Source: CAVVXN01 sp963772585 (GTDB lineage: Bacteria; Planctomycetota; PLA2; JAEUHO01). Taken from it: DNA of 64,000 nucleotides. The position numbers and the translations under genes were made by a program. The stretch covers positions 1 to 64,000 of the forward strand of contig CAVYXV010000008.1 in assembly GCA_963772585.1 (NCBI GenBank), given 5' to 3'. Under the pieces are notes generated by a model. That model made no database searches and had not been told where the DNA came from. It saw only the letters and a list, made by a program, of their open reading frames with translations. Position 1 is the first letter of the stretch. Each line of letters begins with the position of its first letter. Shown here one piece after another: positions 26,001-34,149 of the stretch.

Positions 26001-26680
26001 CAGCGCACGCACGCGAAGACCGAGCGGAGGACCGAGAAGCGCGTGAGGCCGCAGAGCATGGCGACCTCGTCGATCACACGGCGGCCGTCCAGCAGGGCGT
26101 GGACGGTCGGCGTCGGGTCACCCTCGTAGTCCACCGGCGGCGGCGCGTCCATGGGAATGAAGAGGAGCGCCTCGAGTCCGAGTTCCTCGGCGATGACGTT
26201 GTGCTCGTCGAGGCGCTGCGCGGCCCTGAGCAGCATCCCTCCGATGTCCACACCGACGCGGTTGACCAGGCCGTCCCTCTCCGGCGCCGGCTCACCCTCC
26301 TCGAATCGGAACTCGCCGTCCTGCCAGGTCAGGAGGTCGAGGATCGCGTCCTCGGCCGTCCCCCGCAGCACCGCGTCCACCTCGCTCCACGGAAGTAGCC
26401 CCTGGTCGAGCAAGGCGTCGAGCGCCGCGAGCGGCTTGAGCCCCCGGGCCATCTCGGCCTCCAGGGTGTCGGGGGCGAGGAGGCCGCGGTGCACGAACCC
26501 GTCGAGCAACACGGCCGGATCGATGGGGTCGGGCTCGATGAGGTAGAGCTGATCCGTGGCTACGTGGAGCACGGCCCGGATGGCGCCCCGCCTCAGGATC
26601 AGGTTGCCCTCGCGACCCGCCAGGGCGGTCTGGAGGACGTCGGCGAGGCCGAGTTGCCGGAGACTGCCCTGTAGCGACAT
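23072..26680 (-). CDS. DUF4388 / TPR / PEGA / beta-propeller membrane protein
   Basis: The 1202-residue protein is a large multidomain scaffold. Residues 1 to about 140 are DUF4388 (SLQGSLRQLGLADVLQTALAGREGNLILR), a domain found in regulatory and motility proteins. A CVRCGA zinc-knuckle-like site lies near 224. TPR-type helices fill about 280-450. One membrane span lies at about 454-473 (IAVVVSLLAVLGTAGFLL). A long helical stalk follows, then a PEGA domain at about 812-875 (VRTVPEGVDVFLGDECVGRTP) and a PQQ-like propeller to the end (TRLAGSDGSARWARHV, LAALEPDGSVRWSQKDLG). It probably links cytoplasmic sensing to an envelope structure. The function is unknown. It is the last gene after purC-purE-mtnA, 50 bp downstream. 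Confidence 0.8.
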   Translation of the reverse strand: MSLQGSLRQLGLADVLQTALAGREGNLILRRGAIRAVLHVATDQLYLIEPDPIDPAVLLDGFVHRGLLAPDTLEAEMARGLKPLAALDALLDQGLLPWSEVDAVLRGTAEDAILDLLTWQDGEFRFEEGEPAPERDGLVNRVGVDIGGMLLRAAQRLDEHNVIAEELGLEALLFIPMDAPPPVDYEGDPTPTVHALLDGRRVIDEVAMLCGLTRFSVLRSVFACVRCGAARTPTPQELAEQVSERIEGEQLKVARALLLQWASLAPGDEEPLLRLTDLAKRRQSPEEHADALQALGHLRLRQGRAPEAQDTFRELLTLRPGDESALEALCKAAEAAGDEEQVRRGTIELARTALEADDAEKAAEILEEMTRAPDAPMEARVLRARALIRLKLGDQLVIEAESAAQALGQRARRRDEKEAALFFRDAIATLAPERGDLLRRFRTLVERPKNQARNIAVVVSLLAVLGTAGFLLRPAGAGALLEKVQAAYAAGDATTAQRLVARMAQEYPDAQETDVAFRLQSEHTHIAQTPESLLTPDQRTALSTAVRDVTQALPDFPGRAAVEAMNALHALLEEPEYEGVVNRTLEGLGTDVTNALKNLDERLRERRDLLARSANLAKGASDVSVLREYIPKAETLLQDDFAAHVETAEASLTTLVGLHAGERVQTGLRRLRSSLPIYRQALGQYVDELVLCKRILAEREIEEAYDLCRVQAVKYLTNARLDDAESYYRALEQMVARTKEDPELAPIRERVEARRYMEFVKEKLSVIQDIREGLANAKSAEAAGDIQRAVRIYMTLAERYWLIRLEDIIQMPMQVRTVPEGVDVFLGDECVGRTPCVVHYLWAKQQTLGLEGLGFAPERRLIGTQKVEPLATLEVDMSPRRRWTVPIDENVIRAPMADDGDLLVVERNGRLTRLAGSDGSARWARHVRTLEGTRARPIRMEQEVALVFLDGRLVFFDPTTGSPKHEDRVGRPAGDPACVGDTLLIPTLDGHVVGYRGQRTVFEKDVGDRPTAGFVLGHDQAWFGLSSGEIARVNRVGEVQRTMLPGRATDVLDIAVYGAGVLATKSDGVLAALEPDGSVRWSQKDLGDLEGHPAVAGEVVAVADRRGHVLFFGLKDGHPLGQVTLGEATVGGLLATESGNLIALLRDGTLWVHDVKTGTDRVRVNLRGEVRIPPVLVGRDLLAVPADGGQITLVELPPPSRE

Positions 26681-26730
26681 ACGCGACCTTCCACCGGCGG
26701 CGGACGGACCGTTCCGACCGCTCCCGGCTC

Positions 26731-27813
26731 CTATCGGCCGTCGCCACCCCCGCGCTGTAGGCGGGAGGCCTCGTCCATCCAGGACCGGAGCCGTGCCTCG
26801 TCGGGCCGCTCCAGAACGCCCCGATCCGAGACGAGCGCGGTGACCAGCGCCGCGGGGGTCACGTCGAAGGCCGGCCCCCACGCCGCCAGCCCCTCGGCTG
26901 GGTCGAAAGCTCCATCCCGGAGGTACCGGAGCCCGTCGGCGGGGCGCTCCTCGATGGCCACGTCCTCGCCCCGGGCGCAGGTGGGGTCGAGCGTGGAGAG
27001 CGGGGCCGCCACGAGGAAGGGCACGTCGTGGGCGCGGGCGATCAGCGCCACGCCGTAGGTGCCGATCTTGTTCGCCACGTCCCCGTTCCGGCAGACGCGA
27101 TCGGCCCCGACCAACACGGCATCCACCTCACCCCGACGCATCAGCCCCGCCGCGGCCCCCTCGACGAGGACGCGGTGGGCGATCCCCGCTCGACGGAGTT
27201 CCCAGGCGGTCAGGCGCAGGCCCTGGAGCAGGGGGCGCGTCTCGTCCACCCACACGTGGAGGGGGCGACCCCTGGCGTGGAGGAGGTAGAGCGGGGCGAG
27301 GGCCGTTCCGAGACCCGCCGTGACCAGGGCGCCCGCGTTGCAGTGGGTCAGGATGCGGCACCGCTTCCCGAGCCAGGCGGCCCCGGCCGCCGCGATCCGG
27401 GCGCAGGCCTCCCGGTCCTCCCGTTCGAGCCCGCGGGCCCCGGCGAGGAGCCGCTCCCCGAATCCGGCGACCGGGCCCTCGGCCTCGGCCCGCACCCGGC
27501 GCACGGCGGAAGCGAGGTTGACGGCCGTCGGCCGGGCGGTGGCGAGCCGCCGGGCGCGCGCATCGAAGTCGGGGTGGCGCGCGGCCAGCACGAGGCCGTA
27601 GGCGCCGGCGAGGCCGATCGCCGGGGCGCCCCGGACCGCGAGCCGCCGGATGTCGTCCGCCACGTCCGCGTCGTCGGTCCGTTCGAGCCACACCTCCTCG
27701 GCCGGGAGGCGCGTCTGGTCGAGGAGCCGGAGGCGTCCCGATGTCGCGTCCCCGTCCCAGCCGAGCGCCGTGACCGGAGGCTCGGGGAGATCGCCCGGGA
27801 TCTCGACGCTCAT
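26731..27813 (-). CDS. mtnA: S-methyl-5-thioribose-1-phosphate isomerase
   Basis: The 360-residue enzyme of methionine salvage isomerises methylthioribose-1-phosphate to the ribulose form. Key motifs are RRLAVRGAPAIGLAGAYG, the catalytic Cys in ILTHCNAGALVTAG and the catalytic Asp in VLVGADRVCRNGDVANKIGTYG. It starts with ATG overlapping the purE stop (ATGA), so it is translated from the purC-purE-mtnA message. No other mtn gene is in the window, so the rest of the salvage pathway must lie elsewhere. Confidence 0.95.
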   Translation of the reverse strand: MSVEIPGDLPEPPVTALGWDGDATSGRLRLLDQTRLPAEEVWLERTDDADVADDIRRLAVRGAPAIGLAGAYGLVLAARHPDFDARARRLATARPTAVNLASAVRRVRAEAEGPVAGFGERLLAGARGLEREDREACARIAAAGAAWLGKRCRILTHCNAGALVTAGLGTALAPLYLLHARGRPLHVWVDETRPLLQGLRLTAWELRRAGIAHRVLVEGAAAGLMRRGEVDAVLVGADRVCRNGDVANKIGTYGVALIARAHDVPFLVAAPLSTLDPTCARGEDVAIEERPADGLRYLRDGAFDPAEGLAAWGPAFDVTPAALVTALVSDRGVLERPDEARLRSWMDEASRLQRGGGDGR

Positions 27814-28412
27814 CGCTCCTCGGCGAGCCGTTCGCGGAGGGAGGCGTTGTGCTCCAGCACGCGCCGCCGCTGGTCGGCGCGGAAGCGCTGGAGACGGTCG
27901 TGCAGGGCTTCGTCCGCCAGGGCGAGGATCTCGGCGGCGAGCAGGGCGGCGTTGATCGCCCCGGCCTCCCCGATGGTCACCGTGGCCACGGGCACGCCCG
28001 CGGGCATCTGCACGACGGAGTAGAGGGAGTCCGCGCCGCCGAGGCCCTCGGTGCGGATTGGGATGCCGATCACCGGGAGGGTCGTCAGGCTGGCGATCAC
28101 CCCGGCGAGGTGGGCGGCGCCGCCGGCCGCGGCGATCACCACCTTCAGTCCGCCGAGCCGAGCCGTGCTCGCGTAGTGGTGGACCTGTTCCGGCGTCTTG
28201 TGCGAGCAGAGGAGGTGCACCTCGTAGGGGATGTCGAAGTCCTCCAGCGTCTCCAGGCAGGCCTGGACCACCTCCAGGTCCTCCTCGTCGTCCATGACGA
28301 CGCCGACGACGGGTCGCCGCACGTCCACCTCGACGTCGTCGGGTTCCCGGCGGCGTCGCCGTCCCTCCGCGGCCCCCGATCCGGAACCTCGTCGCCTGGA
28401 GCGGGATGCCAT
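27810..28412 (-). CDS. purE: PurE-family protein (AIR carboxylase-like) with altered active-site motifs
   Basis: The 200-residue product has a PurE fold: IPYEVHLLCSHKTPEQ, VVIAAAGGAAHLAGVIAS, SLYSVVQMPAGVPVATVTIGEAGAINAALLAAEILA. An additional basic tail of about 35 residues (SRSRRRGSGSG, RRRRREP) precedes it. In Escherichia coli PurE the substrate loop is MGSKSD and the phosphate site SAHR; here they read MDDEED and CSHK. The catalytic His is kept but two phosphate-binding residues differ. It may be a divergent working carboxymutase, since it is coupled by ATGA to purC and to mtnA, or a paralogue with another substrate. Confidence 0.75.
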   Translation of the reverse strand: MASRSRRRGSGSGAAEGRRRRREPDDVEVDVRRPVVGVVMDDEEDLEVVQACLETLEDFDIPYEVHLLCSHKTPEQVHHYASTARLGGLKVVIAAAGGAAHLAGVIASLTTLPVIGIPIRTEGLGGADSLYSVVQMPAGVPVATVTIGEAGAINAALLAAEILALADEALHDRLQRFRADQRRRVLEHNASLRERLAEER

Positions 28413-29308
28413 CAGGCCCCCAGGCCGCGGCCCGTCAGCCGTTCGTGGATGTCGCGATAGGTGGCGGAGAGGCGGGCGACGAGATCGGCGGGAAGGGTGG
28501 GGGCCGGGGGCTCGTGGTCCCATCCCTGCGCGTCGAGCCAGTTGCGCACCATCTGCTTGTCGAGCGGTTGTTGCGTCTCGCCCTCGCGGTAGGAGGCCGC
28601 CTCCCAGAAGCGGGACGAATCCGGCGTGAAGGCCTCGTCGCCGAGCACGATGCGCCCCTGTTCGTCGAGACCGAACTCCAGCTTCGTGTCGGCGATCAGG
28701 ATCCCCCGTTCGGCGGCGATGTCCCGCGCCTGGGCGTAGAGGGTGAGGGAGAACGTGCGGAGGCGTTCGGCCGTGTCCTTCCCGACGATCTCGGAGACGC
28801 GGGCGAAGTCGATGTTCTCGTCGTGGCCGCTCTCTGCCTTGGTCGCCGGCGTGAAGAGTGGCTCCTCGAGCCGCACGCTCTCCGGGAGGTCGGCGGGAAG
28901 GTCGTGGCCGCAGACGGCGCCGGTCCGCCGGTAGTCCCGCCACCCGCTGCCGGTCAGGTAGCCGCGAACGACGCACTCCACGGGGAACATGCGCAGCCGC
29001 CGGACCAGGGAGGTCCGGCCCTGGAGCACGGTGCCGTACTCCTGGACGACGTCCGGCATCTCGGGGATGTCCGTCGTCACGAGATGGTGCGGGACGAGGT
29101 CGCGGAGCGTCTCGAACCAGAAGCGCGAGAGCGAGGTGAGCACCCGCCCCTTGTCGGGGATGGGCGGCGACAGGACGGCGTCGTAGGCACTGACGCGGTC
29201 CGTCACGACGATCAGGAGGTGATCGCCCAGGTCATAGATGTCGCGGACCTTCCCCCGGTGGAGGAGCTTCAGGCCGGGGAGTTCCGTCGTCTCGATCGGC
29301 GCCTTCAT
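28412..29308 (-). CDS. purC: Phosphoribosylaminoimidazole-succinocarboxamide synthase (SAICAR synthetase)
   Basis: The 298-residue ATP-dependent ligase joins CAIR and aspartate in purine synthesis. Diagnostic stretches are LLHRGKVRDIYDLGDHLLIVVTDRVSAYD at the N-terminus, VECVVRGYLTGSGWRDY, ENIDFARVSEIVG, and LIADTKLEFGLDEQGRIVLGDEAFTPDSSRFW with the metal-binding Glu/Asp residues. The length is that of the bacterial long form. It is the first gene of the purC-purE-mtnA operon, divergent from aroA across 63 bp. Confidence 0.96.
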   Translation of the reverse strand: MKAPIETTELPGLKLLHRGKVRDIYDLGDHLLIVVTDRVSAYDAVLSPPIPDKGRVLTSLSRFWFETLRDLVPHHLVTTDIPEMPDVVQEYGTVLQGRTSLVRRLRMFPVECVVRGYLTGSGWRDYRRTGAVCGHDLPADLPESVRLEEPLFTPATKAESGHDENIDFARVSEIVGKDTAERLRTFSLTLYAQARDIAAERGILIADTKLEFGLDEQGRIVLGDEAFTPDSSRFWEAASYREGETQQPLDKQMVRNWLDAQGWDHEPPAPTLPADLVARLSATYRDIHERLTGRGLGA

Positions 29309-29371
29309 GGTCGCGTCCTCCTCGCCCGCGGATCATACTCCCTTGGGATCCACCGACGGAGCCTCGGCCCC

Positions 29372-30664
29372 TTGCACGTCTTCCTGCGCCACCGGACGCG
29401 ACCGATCGAGGGCAGGATCGCGGTGCCCGCGTCGAAGTCGCTCCACCAGCGGGCACTCGCCGCGAGGGCCCTCGCGGACGGGGAGACGCGAATCGTGGCG
29501 CCGGGGCCGCCCCCCGGCGAGGACGTGCGCCGCCTCGATCGCGCCCTCGCGGCCCTCGGCCGCTGGACGCCGAAGGGCCTCGGCCCGGGACGCGAGCGCC
29601 GCGCGGTGGACCTGGGCCTCGGCGCGACGGGACTTCGCTTCGCGACCGCCCTCGCCACGCTTCGCGAGCCGGGGGCGCGGACGCTGGTCACGGGACGACC
29701 GCCCCTCCTCGCCCGGCCGCACCGGCCGCTGCGGCGCGCGCTCACGGCGCTGGGCGCGCACGTGCGGCGCCGCCCGAGCGGGGCGATGCGCGTGATCGCC
29801 GGCGGGGTGCGCGGCGGTCCCGTCGTGATCGAGGCCGACCGGTCGAGCCAGTTCGCGTCCGCGCTGCTGCTGATCGCGCCCCGGATCGGCGGCCTGGACC
29901 TGTCGCTGGCGGGACGCGTGGTGTCGCGTCCGTACCTCGAGCTGACCCTCGCGGTCCTGGAGGCGTTCGGCATCGCGTGCGAGGCCACCGGACTGGACGG
30001 GACCGCGGGACGGATCCGGGTGGCGGCGGGGGCGCCGCGGCGGGCGGTCTACGAAGTCGAGGGGGACGCGTCGAGCGCGGCGCCGTGGTGGGCGGCCGCC
30101 GTCTTGACGGGCGGATGCGTCACGGTGCGGGGGGTGCCCCGGCGAACGCGCCAGGCGGACGCCCGGCTCCTCGACGTCCTCGTCGCCATGGGCGCCCTCG
30201 TCGAGGAGACCGCCGAGGGCGATGCGCGCGTGGGCGCCGGGGCGTCCCTCCGCGGGGCCGGGACGGTGGACCTGGAGGGCGCGCCCGACCTGCTGCCGCT
30301 GGTGGGGATCCTGGGGGCCCTCGCGCCGGGTGAGACGCGGGTCGTCGGCGCCGGGCACGTGCGGTTCAAGGAGTCGGACCGGCGGGCGACCACGGTGGCG
30401 GGGCTGAGGGCTCTCGGCGGGGACGCCGAGGTGCGTCCGGACGGCATCCGGGTCCGGGGCGGGGCGCGGCTCTCGGGCGGCGAGGTGGACGCCACCGGCG
30501 ACCACCGCATCGTGATGGCCTTCGGCGTGCTGGGGCTCGTCGTCCCGGGCGTCGTCATCCGGGGGGCCGAGGCGGTCGCGAAGTCCTACCCGGGCTTCCT
30601 CGCGGCCCTGGGCCACGAGCCGGGGGAGGAACCCGCGCGAGGCATCGGGCCGGGGAGCCGGTAG
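29372..30664 (+). CDS. aroA: 3-phosphoshikimate 1-carboxyvinyltransferase (EPSP synthase), TTG start
   Basis: The 430-residue enzyme adds enolpyruvate to shikimate-3-phosphate in aromatic amino acid synthesis. It shows VPASKSLHQRALAARALADG (the Lys-Ser substrate loop), LGATGLRF, SSQFASALLLIAP, RFKESDRRATTVAGLRALGGDAEV and TGDHRIVMAFGVLGLV. No ATG or GTG lies far enough upstream to keep the N-terminal loop, so the TTG at 29372 is taken; GTG 29423 would cut into the active site. Some motifs are less conserved than in E. coli (GATGLRF in place of GNAGTAMR), but all catalytic regions are recognisable. Confidence 0.9.
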   Translation: MHVFLRHRTRPIEGRIAVPASKSLHQRALAARALADGETRIVAPGPPPGEDVRRLDRALAALGRWTPKGLGPGRERRAVDLGLGATGLRFATALATLREPGARTLVTGRPPLLARPHRPLRRALTALGAHVRRRPSGAMRVIAGGVRGGPVVIEADRSSQFASALLLIAPRIGGLDLSLAGRVVSRPYLELTLAVLEAFGIACEATGLDGTAGRIRVAAGAPRRAVYEVEGDASSAAPWWAAAVLTGGCVTVRGVPRRTRQADARLLDVLVAMGALVEETAEGDARVGAGASLRGAGTVDLEGAPDLLPLVGILGALAPGETRVVGAGHVRFKESDRRATTVAGLRALGGDAEVRPDGIRVRGGARLSGGEVDATGDHRIVMAFGVLGLVVPGVVIRGAEAVAKSYPGFLAALGHEPGEEPARGIGPGSR

Positions 30665-30667
30665 CAT
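30662..30667 (+). promoter_or_regulatory. Possible -10 element for the TPR/HEAT gene pair
   Basis: TAGCAT overlaps the aroA stop codon and lies 29 bp before the GTG at 30697, which has GGGAGG as ribosome site. Confidence 0.35.
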
Positions 30668-30696
30668 CGGCCGCGGCGTCCGGCTGGGAGGACCGC

Positions 30697-32391
30697 GTGG
30701 TTTCGAGCTCGAAGACACTGGCGTGCGGCGTCCTCGCCCTGCTCCTCGCGGGAACCGCGGCCCGCGCCGACGGGCGGCTCGGCCTCGGCTGGGAGGACGG
30801 GATCGAGGCGGGAATCGCCCGGCAGGAGCGCGAGCGCAAGCAGCGCCCGGCCGAGGCTCTCCTGCGCGACGCGAAGCTGGCGGCCGGGCGGCAGGTGGAC
30901 GGCCCGGAGCGCATCGTCCGGCTCTACCTCCTGGCCCGCGCGTACGGCATCGCCGGCGACCCCGACTCGGCGAAGAGCGTCTACACGGAAGCGCTCCGAG
31001 CGGAGCCCCGGCTCTACTTCGCCTACCACGACCTCGCGATGCTCGCTCTCGGTCGGGACCCGCCCGACGAGCAGGGGGCGGAGCGCGATCTCCGCCGGGC
31101 GATCGGCATCAACCCCGACTTCCTCACGGCCCAGCGCAAGCTCGCCGTGCTGCTGCTGCGCATGAAGAGGACCGACGAGGCGGTCGGGTTCCTGCGCCGG
31201 ATCGTGGACGGCGACCCGGGAGACCCGCAGGCCCGGTACCTCCTCGCGCACGCGCTCGTCCAGGCGGAGCGGCTGGACGCGGCGGAGGCGGAGATCGAAC
31301 AACTGCTCGAGCGGGAGCCGCGGAACGACACCTACCGCATGCTGCTCGGGGCCGTCCTGATCGGCCGGGGTGATGCGAAGAAGGCGTTCTCGGTCTACCG
31401 CGGGATCGCCACGCGGAACCCGCAGTCCCGCGACGCGCTGGCCGGTTGCCTCCACGCCCTCGACCGCATGCGCGACGAGACGGGCAGCCCGGACACCGAG
31501 GACTACCTCTGGGCCCTGGAGGGCCTGCTCCGCCTGGAAACGGATTCCGCCCGGCGGGAGAAGCTCCGCGAGGCGATCGACCAGGTGCGCAAGGCCGCCG
31601 CGGGCGGCGCGACGGGCGGCGAGGGTCCTCCCTCCGATGCGGACCTGGCGAGCCGCCTCCCCCAACTCGAACCGGAGCGCCGCGTGGCGGCCCTGAAGTA
31701 CGTCTACGTGCGGAAGGACGCGCCATCGCCCGATCTGCTCCGCACGGTGATCGGGCGTCTCAGCCCGTCCGCGGAACCCGATCCGCGCGCGCGGGTCTGG
31801 GCGCTGCGCATCCTCGGTCGCTTCGGGGGCTACGGCCTGGTGGGGCTCGTCCGCCACTCGCTGGCGGACCCGGCCGTGGAGGTGAGGCCGATCGCCGCGG
31901 ACGCGCTCGTCGAACTCGCCGAGACCGATCCGAGCGCGCACGCCGTCGCGGTCCTGGCGCTGGGACGCGTGGCCGGCGCGGAGGACCCCCTCTTCGGTCC
32001 GGCCGCCCGGGCGAACCTCGGCAAACTCGCCGGCGCGACCTTCCCCGCCGTAGCCGACGCGAGCCCCGAGGCGAAGCGGGAGGCCTTCCTGCGGTGGTGG
32101 CAGGGCCCGAGGGGCGTGGAGGTCCGGCGCGTCGCCCTCTCGAAGGTGGGCGGGCTCCGCGATCCGGCGGCCGACAGCCTTCTCCTTCCGTATCTCCGGG
32201 ACACCGATCCCGGCGTCCGGCGCGCCGCGTGGAAGGCGCTCTGGGACGAACGCACCCGGCTGCTCGGGACGACGGGTCTCGACGCCGCCCGTCGCGCCTG
32301 GCTCCAGGCGATGCCGCCCTATCGCGAAGAGGCCGACGTCGTGGCCCAGGCGCCCCGGCTCGAACAGTGGGCGGCGGCCCGACCCCGGTAG
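30697..32391 (+). CDS. Secreted TPR/HEAT-repeat protein
   Basis: The 564-residue protein begins with a signal peptide (LACGVLALLLAGTAARA, cleavage before DGR). TPR repeats cover about 50-290: LLARAYGIAGDPDSAKSVYTEALRAEP is typical. From about 330 helical HEAT-like repeats follow (ALRILGRFGGYGLVGLVRHSLADPAVEVRPIAADALVEL cut into several units). No enzyme motif is seen. It probably acts as a scaffold in the periplasm or outside. The next gene, 16 bp downstream, encodes a protein of the same architecture and size, so the two look like paralogues from a tandem duplication. The function is unknown. Confidence 0.8.
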   Translation: MVSSSKTLACGVLALLLAGTAARADGRLGLGWEDGIEAGIARQERERKQRPAEALLRDAKLAAGRQVDGPERIVRLYLLARAYGIAGDPDSAKSVYTEALRAEPRLYFAYHDLAMLALGRDPPDEQGAERDLRRAIGINPDFLTAQRKLAVLLLRMKRTDEAVGFLRRIVDGDPGDPQARYLLAHALVQAERLDAAEAEIEQLLEREPRNDTYRMLLGAVLIGRGDAKKAFSVYRGIATRNPQSRDALAGCLHALDRMRDETGSPDTEDYLWALEGLLRLETDSARREKLREAIDQVRKAAAGGATGGEGPPSDADLASRLPQLEPERRVAALKYVYVRKDAPSPDLLRTVIGRLSPSAEPDPRARVWALRILGRFGGYGLVGLVRHSLADPAVEVRPIAADALVELAETDPSAHAVAVLALGRVAGAEDPLFGPAARANLGKLAGATFPAVADASPEAKREAFLRWWQGPRGVEVRRVALSKVGGLRDPAADSLLLPYLRDTDPGVRRAAWKALWDERTRLLGTTGLDAARRAWLQAMPPYREEADVVAQAPRLEQWAAARPR

Positions 32392-32407
32392 CCTCGAAGA
32401 TCCGACG

Positions 32408-34144
32408 ATGAAGCGATCCCTGCCGCTGCTCCTGCTCGCCCTGCTCGTGGTGTTCCCGCGGCGGGCGACGGCCGCCGACGAACCGTGGGAGACGGAGGTG
32501 CGTGCCGCCCTCGATGCCCAGGACCAGGAACTCGGGCAGGCGCGCCGCCAGGGAAGCCTGGGTGGCGTCGCCACCCGGTACGCGAGCCGCCTCGGGCGGC
32601 AGCCCACGGCGCTGAACCACTTCCTCCTGGGTCGGGTGCTCTACTTCAGCGGCGACAAGGACGGCGCGCGGCGTCACCTCGTCCAGAGCCTCGAGATGGA
32701 GCCGCGGTTCTGGTTCTCGCGTCTCCGCATCGCGATGCTCGAGGTCGAGGAGGGCCACACGCAGCGCGCGGAGGACGCGCTCGCCGAGGTGCTGCGGGCG
32801 AAGCCGCACGAACCCGACGCGCTGAAGCTCCTCGCCCGGATCCGCATGGCCGCGGAGGACTGGGACGGGGCGCTGCGGCCGCTGGAGATGCTCCTTTCGC
32901 TGGACTCCTCCGACGAGAACGTGCGGCGCATGATCGTCGTCTGCCACATGAAGAAGGAGGACTGGACGACCGCGCTCTCGGAGTTGCGCGTGCTGCGCGA
33001 CCGCCACCGTGACGACCCCGACATCCGCTGGCTCTACGCGCGGGCCCTGTTCGAGACCGGCGACTACAAGGAGACCGTCCGGGAGCTGGAGGCGTTGAAC
33101 CTCCAGCTCACCCAGCCGGACGTGCGCCTCCTCGACATGCTCCGGATCGCGTACGCCCGGCAGAAGGACTGGAAGGGAGTCGAGCGGACGATCGAGCGCA
33201 TGCTGCCCCTCGTGCCCGAAGGCGACGTGAAGGAGAAGCTGCAGCGGGCCCTCGACGAGCTGCGCGCCGGGCACGTGCCGGGCGAGCAGCCGCAAGCGCC
33301 GACGGGCGAAGAGGCGGAGGCCCAGAACCGGCTCGCGAAGCTGATCGAGCAGGCGATGGACGATGCCGACGCCGAGGCCCGCCGAGAGGCCCTCCAGACG
33401 TACTACGAGGCCGCCGTCCCGATGCTCCCGTCCGCGCTCGCTCGCCGCGTCTTCTGGAAGCTCGAACCGGATGCGACCTGTCGGAAGTGGCTCCACCGCA
33501 TCATGGGCCGGCTCCAGAACGGCGCGCTCGCCCAGATCGCCGCCTACGGGCTCTACGATCCCGATCCCTCCGTGCAGGTCGTCGCCGCGGAGGCGATCGG
33601 CGAGATCGGAGCGCCGAGCGGTATCCTGTACCTCCTGCCGTTCTTCCTCGGCCCCTCGCTCGACGGGACGCCGTCGGAGGTGCTCACGCGCAAGATCAAC
33701 GCGGCGCGCGGAGCGCTGATCCAACTGACCGGCCGGCCCGACGCAATGGGCGGTGACGGGGTCTGGATCCCGGCGGATCGACTGGCCGCCATGCGCCTGG
33801 ACTGGCAGCAGTGGCTGGCCGGCCCGGCCGGCGTGCGGGCCCGCCTGGCCGCGATCCACGACATGGGCGAGCGGGGCGAGGACCGCCCGCACGTCTACCT
33901 GATCGAGGACGTCCAGGATCCGCATGCGGAGGTCGCGCGCGCGGCGTACGGCGTGATCCTCCACCGCGCCCAGGAGGACCCCGGCAAGGACAAGGACGCC
34001 GTGGCGGCCGCGATGTGGCCGCGCTTCCCGCGGTTCGAGCCTTCGGCCCTCGAGGGCGCGGGCCTCGCGAAGATGCAGAAGGCCGTGGAGGCGTGGTGGG
34101 ATGCCTGGCTCGCCGCGCGGGAGAAGCAGCGGAGCGGACGGTAG
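32408..34144 (+). CDS. Secreted TPR/HEAT-repeat protein, paralogue of the preceding one
   Basis: The 578-residue protein has a signal peptide (SLPLLLLALLVVFPRRATAA) and the same layout as its neighbour: TPR repeats to about 290 (LLGRVLYFSGDKDGARRHLVQSLEMEP), a low-complexity linker with PTGEEAEAQ, then HEAT-like repeats (AQIAAYGLYDPDPSVQVVAAEAIGEIG). Both proteins share the phrase types RYFxY/LAML and LDMLRIAYARQ in equivalent positions, though overall identity looks modest. There is no catalytic motif. Co-expression with the upstream paralogue is likely from the 16-bp spacing, and they may form a complex. galE starts six bases after its stop. Confidence 0.8.
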   Translation: MKRSLPLLLLALLVVFPRRATAADEPWETEVRAALDAQDQELGQARRQGSLGGVATRYASRLGRQPTALNHFLLGRVLYFSGDKDGARRHLVQSLEMEPRFWFSRLRIAMLEVEEGHTQRAEDALAEVLRAKPHEPDALKLLARIRMAAEDWDGALRPLEMLLSLDSSDENVRRMIVVCHMKKEDWTTALSELRVLRDRHRDDPDIRWLYARALFETGDYKETVRELEALNLQLTQPDVRLLDMLRIAYARQKDWKGVERTIERMLPLVPEGDVKEKLQRALDELRAGHVPGEQPQAPTGEEAEAQNRLAKLIEQAMDDADAEARREALQTYYEAAVPMLPSALARRVFWKLEPDATCRKWLHRIMGRLQNGALAQIAAYGLYDPDPSVQVVAAEAIGEIGAPSGILYLLPFFLGPSLDGTPSEVLTRKINAARGALIQLTGRPDAMGGDGVWIPADRLAAMRLDWQQWLAGPAGVRARLAAIHDMGERGEDRPHVYLIEDVQDPHAEVARAAYGVILHRAQEDPGKDKDAVAAAMWPRFPRFEPSALEGAGLAKMQKAVEAWWDAWLAAREKQRSGR

Positions 34145-34149
34145 GTCGC

